From the NCBI GenBank assembly GCA_002687515.1, contig NZAK01000059.1:1-49757 (forward strand): 49,757 nt of DNA. Direction: 5' to 3'. The translations under genes and the position numbers were made by a program. The DNA comes from Rhodospirillaceae bacterium (GTDB lineage Bacteria; Pseudomonadota; Alphaproteobacteria; Rhodospirillales; UBA2165). Positions 35,121-44,233 of the stretch are shown in pieces. Positions within the stretch are counted from its first letter, which is position 1; each line of letters opens with the position of its first letter. The notes below the pieces were generated by a model that was given only the letters and a program-made list of their open reading frames with translations, made no database searches and had not been told where the DNA came from.

Positions 35121-37391
35121 TTAAATCATCACACCATGATCGACGGCGAATTCTCTCAATTTTTCGCGCAGACTATGTTCGTGCGACTGCAGGAGCGTGT
35201 CCAGGTAACGCTTCAAATCGCTCGCCGAAAGGCTTCTGATCATGGCCTTTACCGGCCCGATCGCCGATGGTGTCATCGACAGATTACGGAATCCCAGCCC
35301 GCCCAGCCCCATCGCGTCGAGCGGACGGCTCGCCATTTCACCGCAGAGGCTTATCGGTTTTCCGGCTTCGTCGCACTGGCGCACCAACTCGCCAAGCAGG
35401 TTGAGCGCCGGTGGCGACAATGGATCGTAGCGGTCGGCCAGGAGCGGGCTGCCGCGATCGCTTGCGAACAAGAATTGGAATAGATCGTTGCTGCCGACGG
35501 ATACAAAATCAACGCGTTGCAACAGCGCTTTCATCTGAAAGGCGAGCGCCGGAACTTCCAGCATGGTTCCCACCTTCAAGAGCCGGGGCAATTTACGGTT
35601 GCGCTCTTCAGCCGTCTTCAGTTCTTGGTTCAGGATCGCGACCAATGAATCGAACTCCGCGACCTCGGTGATCATCGGAAACATAACACTCAGATCGCGC
35701 CCCTCGGCGGCACGGATCAATGCGCGGAACTGATGACGCAGCAGCACCGGCCGGTCCAATGCGACGCGCACCGCGCGCCAGCCCATCGCCGGGTTTTCGC
35801 CTTCGTCAACCTTCCAATAGGGCAACCCCTTGTCGCCGCCCACATCGAGGGTCCGGAATATCACCGGCCTGCCGTCCGATTCATCGATAACGCGTTTATA
35901 GAGCTCGGCCTGGCGGTCGACATCGGGAAAATCGTTGCTTTCCATGAACGGGATTTCGGTCCGGTAGAGCCCGATGCCGTCGGCGCCGGTATCCTTCATA
36001 TTCTGGATATCGATAAAAAGTCCGGCATTGATGCTCAAGGACAGTCTTAGCCCGTCCTTGGTTTCGGCGGGCACGTCGTGCAGAGATGCGTAGGCCGCGA
36101 TGCGCTGCTGGCGCGCGTTCAAGGTGTCGCTAAAGCTCTGCAGGGTTTCCTCCGACGGGCGTACATGCACCTCCGCGTTATCGCCGTCGAGAACCACAAT
36201 ATCGTTGTTTTCGACCGTCGCCATTACTTCGGCGGCACGCCCGATCACCGGAATGTCGAGCGCCTTGGCGACAATCGCGACATGGGTGGTGGCCGAACCT
36301 TCCTCCAGGACCAGACCCCTGAGCGCCGCGCGGTCGTAGTCCAAAAGCTCGGCCGGACCCATGTTGCGCGCGAACAGGATGATGTCCCTTGTTTCCGGTG
36401 AGTTGGGCGCGGTTTCCGGATCGCCGGCCAGATGATTGAGCAGGCGGTTGGCGAGATCCTCGAAATCGTGCAGGCGTTCGCGAAGATAGGGGTCCATCTG
36501 CTGGCGGAAGCGGACGCGCGTATCATTGCGCACCTTGATGACGGCGGCTTCGGCGGTCAGGCCGGTTTCGATGGCTTCGTGAATGCGTGCCAGCCAGCCG
36601 GCATCCTCGGCGAACATCCGGTAGGTTTCCAGGATTTCCCGATGTTCGCCGCCGCTGGCGACGTCGGACGCCGCCAACATCCTGTCGATGGCACCATGCA
36701 TCTCGCCAAGGGCGCCGCCGAAGCGGATTCTTTCGGCCTCGGTGTCATCGGCGACCAGCTTATCGATGGATATGCGCCGTTCGTGGCGATAGGCGGTGCC
36801 GATCGCCAGCCCGCCGTTGAGGCGGACGCCCTCGACGCTGACCGGCAGCATGGTCAAACCCTCGATGGCCTGTAACTCGTCGACCGAAATCAAGCCGCCG
36901 CCGGCGATCATCTCGGCAACCACCATGGCGATGGTTTCCAGGGTTTCCAGCTCTTCCTCTGTGTACTGGCGCTGGGTCCGGTTCTGCACCGCCAGAACGC
37001 CGGTTACGCGGCCATCGCGGAGGATCGGAACGCCAGCCAGTGAATGGTATCGTTCCTCGCCGGTTTCCGGCCGGTAAACGTAGGCGGGATGGTCCTGTAC
37101 GTTGGTCAGGGCTATTGGCCGGGCGCGCTGGGCGATGATGCCGATCAGCCCCTCGCCGATATTCAGCCTGGTCCGATGGACTGCTTCCGGTGTCAGGCCC
37201 GTATTGGCGAACAGTTCGAGGATTTCGCCGGCCCTCAGCACATAGATCGAACACACCTCGGCGACAAGATCGGCGGCAATGGTGGTGGCGATCCCATCGA
37301 GGCGTTCCTGTGCCGTCCCGGCACCGGCCATGGTGTCGCGGACGCGCGCCAGCAACCTGCGTGATCCGGACATGTTCGGGCTGCGCGCCAT
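35121..37391 (-). CDS. ptsP: Phosphoenolpyruvate-protein phosphotransferase of the nitrogen PTS (EI-Ntr)
   Basis: This 756-aa protein has an N-terminal GAF domain (about 15-165) and a full enzyme-I part. The phosphorylated His is H370 in GSATTHVAIVAKAL, and the PEP site includes DIQNMKDTGADGIGLYRTE, FRTLDVGGDKGLPY and the catalytic Cys in SLCGEMASRP. It starts the nitrogen-PTS phosphorelay (PtsP, NPr, PtsN) that links nitrogen status to regulation and potassium uptake. It lies 88 bp downstream of lysC, on the same strand. Confidence 0.95.
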   Translation of the reverse strand: MARSPNMSGSRRLLARVRDTMAGAGTAQERLDGIATTIAADLVAEVCSIYVLRAGEILELFANTGLTPEAVHRTRLNIGEGLIGIIAQRARPIALTNVQDHPAYVYRPETGEERYHSLAGVPILRDGRVTGVLAVQNRTQRQYTEEELETLETIAMVVAEMIAGGGLISVDELQAIEGLTMLPVSVEGVRLNGGLAIGTAYRHERRISIDKLVADDTEAERIRFGGALGEMHGAIDRMLAASDVASGGEHREILETYRMFAEDAGWLARIHEAIETGLTAEAAVIKVRNDTRVRFRQQMDPYLRERLHDFEDLANRLLNHLAGDPETAPNSPETRDIILFARNMGPAELLDYDRAALRGLVLEEGSATTHVAIVAKALDIPVIGRAAEVMATVENNDIVVLDGDNAEVHVRPSEETLQSFSDTLNARQQRIAAYASLHDVPAETKDGLRLSLSINAGLFIDIQNMKDTGADGIGLYRTEIPFMESNDFPDVDRQAELYKRVIDESDGRPVIFRTLDVGGDKGLPYWKVDEGENPAMGWRAVRVALDRPVLLRHQFRALIRAAEGRDLSVMFPMITEVAEFDSLVAILNQELKTAEERNRKLPRLLKVGTMLEVPALAFQMKALLQRVDFVSVGSNDLFQFLFASDRGSPLLADRYDPLSPPALNLLGELVRQCDEAGKPISLCGEMASRPLDAMGLGGLGFRNLSMTPSAIGPVKAMIRSLSASDLKRYLDTLLQSHEHSLREKLREFAVDHGVMI

Positions 37392-37480
37392 ATCGAAGCT
37401 TCCGACGTTTCCTCTTACCCCGACCTAAATATCTTTCGGGCGGCTGAATTCAACCTTTTCGCAACGGCCGTTTGGGGCCA

Positions 37481-38698
37481 CTAATCGGTGTCGAGATCAT
37501 AGGCCGCATGCAACGCGCGCACGGCCAATTCCCCGTATTCCTCGGCAATCAGAACGCTGACCTTGATCTCGGACGTCGAGATTACCTGGATATTGATACC
37601 TTTCTCGGCCAGCGTCTGGAACATTTTCTGGGCGACCCCGGCATGGCTTCGCATGCCGACCCCGACCACCGAAATCTTGACCACGTCCGGATCCTGGACC
37701 AGCTGTTCGTAGCCGATATCGGCTTGGTTATTTTGCAATAGCCGCGCCGCCGATTGAAGATCGCCCTTGCCGACCGTGAAGGTCAGATCGGTTTTTCCGT
37801 CTTCCGATATGTTTTGCACGATCATATCCACATTGATGGCGGCATCGGCGAGCGGGCCGAATATTCCCGCCGCGACGCCAGGCCTGTCGGCGACCCGAAG
37901 CAGGGTAATTTTGGCTTCGTCCTTGCTGTCGGAAATACCGCTTACGATTTGCTGTTCCACGATTTCATCCTCTTTGACGACGAAGGTTCCGGGCGCGTCG
38001 GAAAACGCGGACCGCACCTGTAACCTTACGCCGTGGTTCATGGCCAATTCGACCGACCGCGTTTGCAACACATTCGATCCCAACGACGCCATTTCCAGCA
38101 TTTCTTCATAGGTGACGGCGGCGAGCTTTTTCGCCTTGGCTACGATCCTGGGATCGCTGGTGTAGATGCCATCGACATCGGTATAGATATCGCAGCGTTC
38201 GGCACCAAGCGCGCCGGCAAGCGCAACCGCCGTCAAGTCCGATCCGCCGCGGCCCAAAGTGGTGATCCGGCCATCCGGTCCAAGCCCTTGGAATCCGGAC
38301 ACGACGGCAACCTCGCCGCCGGTAAGGCGGCGTTCCAATTCGCCGGTTTCGATGCCGGTGATGCGCGCCTTGCCGTGAACGCCATCAGTGCGGATCGGAA
38401 TCTGCCAGCCGAGCCAGGAGCGTGCCTGAACGCCCAAGGTTTGCAGCGCCAGCGCCATCAGACCGGCGTTGCTCTGCTCGCCGGTGGATACGATGACGTC
38501 GTATTCGCGGGCGTCGAACAGGCTGCCCATCTGGTCGGTAAGTTCGACCATCTGGTTGGTAACTCCGGCCATGGCCGATACTACGGCCACCACTTCGGCG
38601 CCGCGATCCGCTTCCGCCTTGATCCGGCCGGCCGCATTCTTGATGCGATCGATATCGGCGACCGAGGTGCCGCCGAATTTTACAACAATTCGTGCCAT
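37481..38698 (-). CDS. lysC: Aspartate kinase
   Basis: This 405-aa monofunctional aspartokinase has the N-terminal motif KFGGTSVADIDR, STGEQSNAGLMA, and two C-terminal ACT domains (ITLLRVADRPGVAAGIFGPL, VKISVVGVGMRSHAGVAQKMF). It phosphorylates aspartate at the start of lysine, threonine and methionine synthesis, and the ACT domains give feedback control. It is divergent from ubiG, a common alphaproteobacterial arrangement. Confidence 0.97.
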   Translation of the reverse strand: MARIVVKFGGTSVADIDRIKNAAGRIKAEADRGAEVVAVVSAMAGVTNQMVELTDQMGSLFDAREYDVIVSTGEQSNAGLMALALQTLGVQARSWLGWQIPIRTDGVHGKARITGIETGELERRLTGGEVAVVSGFQGLGPDGRITTLGRGGSDLTAVALAGALGAERCDIYTDVDGIYTSDPRIVAKAKKLAAVTYEEMLEMASLGSNVLQTRSVELAMNHGVRLQVRSAFSDAPGTFVVKEDEIVEQQIVSGISDSKDEAKITLLRVADRPGVAAGIFGPLADAAINVDMIVQNISEDGKTDLTFTVGKGDLQSAARLLQNNQADIGYEQLVQDPDVVKISVVGVGMRSHAGVAQKMFQTLAEKGINIQVISTSEIKVSVLIAEEYGELAVRALHAAYDLDTD

Positions 38699-38900
38699 AC
38701 CAACTCACCAAGCCAATGACGCGCCCGCATACCCCTTGATTTCTTTAAAGAGCATAAAAATGCCGCTCGGTGGAAGGCGATAAATCCAAAGAGCGGTCCG
38801 GATCCGAGTTGCCGAAGTGCGGGCGCGCGTATACATACTCTTTATGCCTGTCCGATGGCAAGTGAAGGCGTCGGCGGCAGGTTATTCTCGAGGCACGGAA

Positions 38901-39668
38901 ATGAACCCGGCAGACCGCATTGAAGGCGCGCAATCCACCATATCCAGGGCCGAAGTGGACCATTTCGGCGAATTGGCGCGGCAATGGTGGGACTCTGAGG
39001 GGGATTTCAAGGCCCTGCATCGGATCAATCCGGCGCGCATCCGTTATATCCGCGACCAGCTTTGCCTTCGTTTCGGACGCGATGCCGCCAGCCCTGATCC
39101 GCTATCGGGCCTCAAGGTCGTCGATATCGGCTGCGGCGGCGGCTTGATCACCGAGCCGCTGGCCCGTCTCGGCGCCGACGCCATGGGCATCGATGCTTCG
39201 CCGGACGCCATTGAAATCGCGCGCGCCCACGCCGACACAACCGGGCTTGCCGTCGCCTATGAAAACGCGGCGCCGGAAGACCTTGCCGCCAGAACCCAAG
39301 AATTCGATGCCGTGATTTCGATGGAGGTGATCGAGCACACCGATGATCCGGGCGCCTTCATCAATGTCTCGGCCAAGTTGATCCGGCCGGGCGGCGTGTT
39401 TGTCGGCGCCACCCTCAATCGAACATTGAAATCACTGGCGCTCGGCAAGTTCGCCGCCGAATATGTGCTCGGTTGGGTGCCGCCGGGAACCCACGATTGG
39501 AGCAAATTCGTGCGCCCCTCGGAATTCGCCGGTTATCTTCGCCGCGCCGGGCTCGATGTCCTGGATTTAAAGGGGCTTTCATATGCGCCGCTGGACAATT
39601 CCTGGACGCTGTCGGGCGACCTCGGCGTGAATTACATGCTCACCGCCGCCAAACCCGGTGCCGCCTAA
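38901..39668 (+). CDS. ubiG: Ubiquinone biosynthesis O-methyltransferase
   Basis: This 255-aa methyltransferase has DHFGELARQWWDSEGDFKALH, a UbiG hallmark, the SAM motif VVDIGCGGGLITEPLARLGA, and EVIEHTDDPGAFI. It performs both O-methylations of the ubiquinone ring. I chose ATG 38901 because the in-frame extension to 38817 runs into promoter-like sequence and lacks conservation. Its presence together with ubiTUV shows ubiquinone is made under oxic and low-oxygen conditions. Confidence 0.95.
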   Translation: MNPADRIEGAQSTISRAEVDHFGELARQWWDSEGDFKALHRINPARIRYIRDQLCLRFGRDAASPDPLSGLKVVDIGCGGGLITEPLARLGADAMGIDASPDAIEIARAHADTTGLAVAYENAAPEDLAARTQEFDAVISMEVIEHTDDPGAFINVSAKLIRPGGVFVGATLNRTLKSLALGKFAAEYVLGWVPPGTHDWSKFVRPSEFAGYLRRAGLDVLDLKGLSYAPLDNSWTLSGDLGVNYMLTAAKPGAA

Positions 39669-39690
39669 AGAATCAATGATCGCAGAAAGT

Positions 39691-40149
39691 TTAAGAATCG
39701 CGGCGCGGTCCAAAAGGCAGGCGATGGACCGGAATATCCTCTTCCTCCAGCTCACTCGCTTCTTCCGATGTCGCTTCACCGTAGATGCCGCGTTCCTCGG
39801 TTTCGCCGTAGTGAATGGCGCGCGCCTCGTCGGCGAACTTGTCGCCCACATAGTCGCAATTTTCCTCCACATGCTTGTGGACTTTTTTCATTGCGGTCAG
39901 GATTTCACGCGCCACTTCGCGGGCGCGGTCCTCGGCGGGCGATTTCGGCGCCTCTGATTTTGCCGATCCCGATTTCGACAGGCCCGATTTCGACACGCGC
40001 GGCGCCATCGGCGCCTTTTGGATAATGGTATCGGAACAGACCGGGCATTCCACCTCGCCGTGCTTGGCCTGGGTGTCATAGGTGGCGCCGTCCCGGAACC
40101 AGGCTTCGAAGTTATGCCCGTTCGCGCATCTCAATTCATAAAGGATCAT
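39691..40149 (-). CDS. DUF1178 family protein
   Basis: This 152-aa protein starts with MILYELRCANGHNFEAWF, followed by a C-x2-C-like site (VECPVCSDT), which together could bind zinc or iron. A second half is rich in Lys, Glu and His (VHKHVEENCDYVGDKFADEARAIHYGE). It is typical of Alphaproteobacteria and some Betaproteobacteria; function unknown. It is convergent with ubiG, 22 bp apart. Confidence 0.9.
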   Translation of the reverse strand: MILYELRCANGHNFEAWFRDGATYDTQAKHGEVECPVCSDTIIQKAPMAPRVSKSGLSKSGSAKSEAPKSPAEDRAREVAREILTAMKKVHKHVEENCDYVGDKFADEARAIHYGETEERGIYGEATSEEASELEEEDIPVHRLPFGPRRDS

Positions 40150-40265
40150 GTCCGCATACTCGCGATATTCTTGTGGTTGTTCCGCTTACTCTCATTTATC
40201 CCAATATGGGGTGTTTGCCAAGTATTTGCGACATAGACATCATCTTCCGTTAACATCGGATTGCC

Positions 40266-40820
40266 ATGACCGAATTGCTGGCCTTGGGCGAACCGGCGGA
40301 TTGGGTCCGGCGGTTTCTGCATTTGATACCCGCCGGCGGCACGGTGCTCGATCTTGCGGCGGGCCGGGGGCGCCATGCGCGGCTGCTGCTCGACGCCGGA
40401 TTGGGCGTTATCGCCGCCGATCGCGATGCGGATCGGCTCGCCAATCTTTCGGGCCATGGACGCCTGCAAGTCATCGAGGCGGACTTCGAGACGGAAGATT
40501 GGCCTTTCGCCGCCGGCCTTTTTGCCGGGATCGTCGTCGTCAACTATCTGCATCGGCCCTTGTTCGGCCATTTGACCGATGCCTTGCAAGACGGCGGCGT
40601 GCTGATCTATCAGACCTTCGCCGAAGGCAACGAAGCGCATGGCCGGCCGAAAAACCCCGACTTCCTCTTAAAACCCGGTGAATTGCTTGCTAGCTTCGCG
40701 CCGGCGCTGTCCGTCGTCGCCTACGAACACGGGATCATCCACCGGCCCCGTCCCGCCGTGGTGCAACGCCTGTGCGCGGTCAAATCGCCGGCGCCGCAAT
40801 CGCTCGGTGACGGCGCCTAG
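40266..40820 (+). CDS. SAM-dependent methyltransferase (class I)
   Basis: This 184-aa protein has the SAM-binding motif VLDLAAGRGRHARLLLDAG and an acidic post-I residue (AADRD). It is compact, with a typical EAD and NYLHRPLF helix region. Similar small proteins are annotated as tellurite-resistance or generic methyltransferases. The substrate is unknown. It ends three bp from the convergent deacetylase stop. Confidence 0.78.
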   Translation: MTELLALGEPADWVRRFLHLIPAGGTVLDLAAGRGRHARLLLDAGLGVIAADRDADRLANLSGHGRLQVIEADFETEDWPFAAGLFAGIVVVNYLHRPLFGHLTDALQDGGVLIYQTFAEGNEAHGRPKNPDFLLKPGELLASFAPALSVVAYEHGIIHRPRPAVVQRLCAVKSPAPQSLGDGA

Positions 40821-40823
40821 CGA

Positions 40824-41696
40824 TTACCCGGCCGCCCGCTGGCTCCGATACCAATCGGCGATTTCGGCGCCGGTCGTCAGCCAGACCTTGTCGTGGCCGG
40901 TGATATGGGCGAGGGCCATATCCAGATATTTGCTGCGGAAGGCATGGCCGATCAGGAACGGATGCAGGGCGATGGCCATGATGCGCCCGTTGGCTTCGCC
41001 GTCGGCATACATGACATCGAATTGATCGACGATGGTTTGATAGAATTGTTCGGCGCTCCATCCCCGATCGACGAAGGCGGGAATGTCGTTCACTTCGATG
41101 GAATAGGGAACCGACAGAAGCCGCCCCGACTTGACGTTCAATTCGTGTGGTTGTTCGTCATTCACCCAATCGCCCACATAATCGAACCCGACCTCGGCCA
41201 GAATATCGGGCGTATTGAAGGTTTCGGTCAGCGCCGGTCCCAGCCAGCCGCGCGGCTTGGTCCCGGTGTGGGTCTCGATGGTCGAGTAGACCTCGCCGAG
41301 GATGGCGCGCTCTTCCGCTTCCTCGAGGCCGGTGATCATTTCCGAATTGTTGCGCCCATGCCCCATCCATTCCCAGCCGAGCTCGTTTCCCGCCTCGATG
41401 ATGCGTGGATAATGGTGGCAGACATCTGAATTCAGGGCCACCGTGCCCTTGATGCCGTGTTTTTCCATCACCTCCATCAATCGCCAGATGCCGACACGGA
41501 CGCCGAAATCACGCCAGGCGTAATTGAGCACATCGGGAACGCAGTTAACGGTGACAGAGGTGATCGAGGTGGCGGGACGATCCACCAGGAAATGCTCGAT
41601 ATTAGGAATAACCCAAAGCCCCACATGGGCACCGCCCGGCAGTTTCAGCGGCGGCCGGTCTACGATCGCCGAATATTCGAACCTGCCATGTCCCAT
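40824..41696 (-). CDS. Polysaccharide deacetylase family, PuuE-type
   Basis: This 290-aa NodB-fold protein has TVALNSDVCHHYPRIIEAG, EWMGHGRNNSEMITG and HPFLIGHAFRSKYL, matching the PuuE/allantoinase-like branch more than chitin deacetylases. In that branch enzymes hydrolyse allantoin or related cyclic ureides without the usual metal triad. I chose ATG 41696, after a G-rich stretch; a TTG at 41738 would add 14 residues and overlap the previous stop. The operon partner is an N-carbamoylsarcosine-amidase-like hydrolase, which favours ureide or creatinine-type substrates. Confidence 0.78.
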   Translation of the reverse strand: MGHGRFEYSAIVDRPPLKLPGGAHVGLWVIPNIEHFLVDRPATSITSVTVNCVPDVLNYAWRDFGVRVGIWRLMEVMEKHGIKGTVALNSDVCHHYPRIIEAGNELGWEWMGHGRNNSEMITGLEEAEERAILGEVYSTIETHTGTKPRGWLGPALTETFNTPDILAEVGFDYVGDWVNDEQPHELNVKSGRLLSVPYSIEVNDIPAFVDRGWSAEQFYQTIVDQFDVMYADGEANGRIMAIALHPFLIGHAFRSKYLDMALAHITGHDKVWLTTGAEIADWYRSQRAAG

Positions 41697-41734
41697 CACG
41701 CCCCCCCCTTTTTCCTTTTGCGTGCCCGGTCCGT

Positions 41735-42385
41735 TCAATCGCCGCGATTATCGCCGATGGACTTCAAATAACCGAGCGCATCTACGGCATCGACCACATC
41801 TGCATATTTTGCGTCGAGATCAAAGAGGCTTTGATCGTGGGCGGCGGCCGACCTGTCGCCGACCGCCTGGCGCACCACCATCGGCCGGAACCCGGACTGC
41901 ACGGCATCGACGGCGGTGGCGCGCACGCAGCCCGACGTGGTGCAGCCGGTAATGATTAATGTATCCACCTTGCGCGAGGTCAGTTGCGGCACCAGATCGG
42001 TGCCGAAAAAGCAGGACGCGTATTTCTTTTTCAATAGCGTGTCGCCGGGGCGCACCTCAAGGCGTTGGTCCACTTCGACGCTGGAGGTTCCGGCCATCAA
42101 GGTTTCCGTGCCCTTCATCTTCATGGCCCAAATGCCGGCGTCGCGCAGATCGTCGTAATCGTAGGAAACGGTGGAGAAAAAAACGGGAATGCCGCGCTCG
42201 TGGGCGGTGTCAAGAAGCGGCGTCAGGACTTCGATCTGATCGTCCAGCGGCGCCCCCAACGCCATGTCGGGATCGGTGAAGGCGTTGATCATATCGATGA
42301 TGATCAGCGCCGGGCGCGCGCCATAGCCGATGCGCAGCCCGAATCCGCGTTGCCGGAAAAACTCCTCGTCGCTTTGGTCGGCCAT
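41735..42385 (-). CDS. Cysteine hydrolase, N-carbamoylsarcosine amidase-like (isochorismatase fold)
   Basis: This 216-aa protein has the triad of the isochorismatase-like hydrolases: D31 (IIIDMINAF), a Lys near 121 (KKKYASCFFGT) and C153 (TGCTTSGCVRATAVDA). The motif CTTSGCVRATAVDA and the following FRPMVVRQAVGDRS are nearest to N-carbamoylsarcosine amidohydrolase and maleamate amidase, which release ammonia from carbamoyl or amide substrates. It is upstream of the PuuE-type gene, so the pair should open a ureide and then cleave the carbamoyl product. Confidence 0.85.
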   Translation of the reverse strand: MADQSDEEFFRQRGFGLRIGYGARPALIIIDMINAFTDPDMALGAPLDDQIEVLTPLLDTAHERGIPVFFSTVSYDYDDLRDAGIWAMKMKGTETLMAGTSSVEVDQRLEVRPGDTLLKKKYASCFFGTDLVPQLTSRKVDTLIITGCTTSGCVRATAVDAVQSGFRPMVVRQAVGDRSAAAHDQSLFDLDAKYADVVDAVDALGYLKSIGDNRGD

Positions 42386-42437
42386 GCTAATTCCCCCACG
42401 GGTCTAACCGTCATCTACGAACTAGTGGCTAAAGTTA

Positions 42438-44138
42438 TTAATGATCGCCGGTATCGGGCTTGCCCTTTTCAGACGCCTCGAGCATGCCCTCGGCGGCACC
42501 GGCGATGCCATTATCGACCGTGAATCCAAGTTCTTCTCCGATCCGTTTCAAGGCCGGAAACTGCACCGCCATATCGAGGATGGAATCAATCGCCTGATTG
42601 ATCACCGGCTTGTCACCGCCCGATCCGGCGCCGTCGCCCGAGCCCCCGTCCGATCCTTGACCCGGCCTGCTGCCAAGGCCGGTCACATGGTGGATTTTGA
42701 TGGAATCGATTTTTTCCGCCGGTTTGACCATCTCAGCCAAAATCTTCGGCAACGCATCCAGGCGGTTCCGGTTCATACGCATGACGACCATCCGGTCGCT
42801 TATTGTGTTATCCGCTTCGTTGAGCGCGCGCTTGCCGTCCGCTTCGGCGATCATTTCGGCCTTTTTGGCTTCGGAGCGGGCATTCTGGGCGGCGGCATCG
42901 CCCTTGGCCAGAGCCAGCGCGGCGTTTGCCTTGTCGCCGGCGGCTTCCTGTTCCGCCTTGGCATTCATGCGGATGTGGGTGCCGGCGATTTCCGCTTCCT
43001 GCTGCGCTTCCAAGAGCGCCAGTTCCTTGCGCCGCTCGGCCTCGGTCAGACGCTTGACCGTGGATATCTGCTCCGATGCCTTGACCGCGTCGGCCATGAT
43101 CAGATCGGCCACGGCGCGGGCCTTGTTGGTTTCCTGCGATTTCTGCGCCAGGGTGATCTGCCGGTCCTGATTGGCCACTTCGATATTCAACTCGTTGGCG
43201 ATTTCGGCCTGGCGAACTTCCCGGTCCTTGGTAATTTCGGCTTCGCGGATGGTTTGTTCGCGGGCGATATCGGCGGTCCGGATATTCTGTTCCATCTCGA
43301 TGCGGGCGTGGGCGGCTTCGCGCTCGCCATCCGCCTTGCGCCGCGCCACCTCGGCCAATTGGGCCGCCTTCAGGGATTCGATCTGTTGAACCTGGGATAT
43401 TTCGGCTTCCTGTTCCTGCAGATCGATCTCCAGCCTTTGCCTTGCCGCTTCCATGGCGGCCCGGCGTACCGACACATCGGCATCGGCATCTATTTCGGCC
43501 CGGTCCTTCTTCGACTTGGCGACCACTTCGGCCAATCGGCGCATGCCGACCGCGTTGAAGGCGTTGTTTTCATCGAGCGCCGCAAACGGCGTCTGATCGA
43601 GCCCGGTGAGGGAAACCGAATCCAGCTCAAGGCCGTTGCGCGACAATGTATCCGTAAGGCTGGACCCGACCTCAGCGACAAAGCCGCCACGGTTTTCGTG
43701 CAATTCGTCCATGGTCATGGTCGCCGCCACCGAGCGCACCGCGTCGATCAATTTACCCTCGATCAATTCGCCGAGCTGTTGCGATTGAAAGGTGCGGTTG
43801 CCGAGGGTTTGGGCGGCAAGGGAGATGCCGTCCTTGTCGGGTTTGACGGAAACGTAAAACTCGGCCCCGACATCGACACGCATGCGATCCTTGGTTATCA
43901 GCGCCTGATCGCCGGAACGTTCCACATGCAGCCGCAAGGTCTGCATATTTACGCGGCTGACTTCATGGAAATAGGGTACGGCGATGGTACCGCCGTCCAT
44001 GATCACCTTGCGCCCGCCGACTCCGGTCTTGATCAGGCTGACTTCCCGCGTCGCCCGTTTATAGAACCGCGCCAATACGACAATGATAATCGCCAATACG
44101 ATTACGGCAAAAATCACCCAACCCATTGCTTCAGACAT
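42438..44138 (-). CDS. Flotillin / SPFH-domain membrane-scaffold protein
   Basis: This 566-aa protein has an N-terminal TM (about 5-25), then a flotillin SPFH/band-7 domain (about 25-210). A long coiled coil rich in Ala, Glu, Lys and Arg (about 220-460, EAARQRLEIDLQEQEAEIS) follows, then a Gly/Ser-rich linker and a C-terminal segment. It organises membrane microdomains. Length and layout are those of flotillin (YqiK/FloT). It lies 95 bp downstream of the aldehyde dehydrogenase with a hairpin between them. A 567-aa open antisense frame here is a shadow. Confidence 0.93.
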   Translation of the reverse strand: MSEAMGWVIFAVIVLAIIIVVLARFYKRATREVSLIKTGVGGRKVIMDGGTIAVPYFHEVSRVNMQTLRLHVERSGDQALITKDRMRVDVGAEFYVSVKPDKDGISLAAQTLGNRTFQSQQLGELIEGKLIDAVRSVAATMTMDELHENRGGFVAEVGSSLTDTLSRNGLELDSVSLTGLDQTPFAALDENNAFNAVGMRRLAEVVAKSKKDRAEIDADADVSVRRAAMEAARQRLEIDLQEQEAEISQVQQIESLKAAQLAEVARRKADGEREAAHARIEMEQNIRTADIAREQTIREAEITKDREVRQAEIANELNIEVANQDRQITLAQKSQETNKARAVADLIMADAVKASEQISTVKRLTEAERRKELALLEAQQEAEIAGTHIRMNAKAEQEAAGDKANAALALAKGDAAAQNARSEAKKAEMIAEADGKRALNEADNTISDRMVVMRMNRNRLDALPKILAEMVKPAEKIDSIKIHHVTGLGSRPGQGSDGGSGDGAGSGGDKPVINQAIDSILDMAVQFPALKRIGEELGFTVDNGIAGAAEGMLEASEKGKPDTGDH

Positions 44139-44162
44139 CTCTAATCCTCACCTCTTCTAGCG

Positions 44163-44194
44163 GTAGCGGAACCGAACTTCGGTTCAGCCGCTAC
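44163..44194. terminator. Two-part hairpin between flotillin and ALDH genes
   Basis: Arms gtagcgg / ccgctac (44163-44169, 44188-44194) enclose an inner stem aaccgaa / ttcggtt with a 1-nt centre and a 3-nt bulge. It lies after the ALDH stop, upstream of the flotillin start. It may end or process the ALDH transcript, though no U-tract follows. Confidence 0.35.
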
Positions 44195-44233
44195 GTTTCC
44201 TTGGCCATGTAAATTTACGCAACAATATTCCCG

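Noticed and set aside
42441-44144. 567-aa open frame on the plus strand, antisense to flotillin
   Set aside because: No domain or ribosome-binding site; it is the mirror of a GC-rich, coiled-coil coding region whose sense frame is a complete flotillin.
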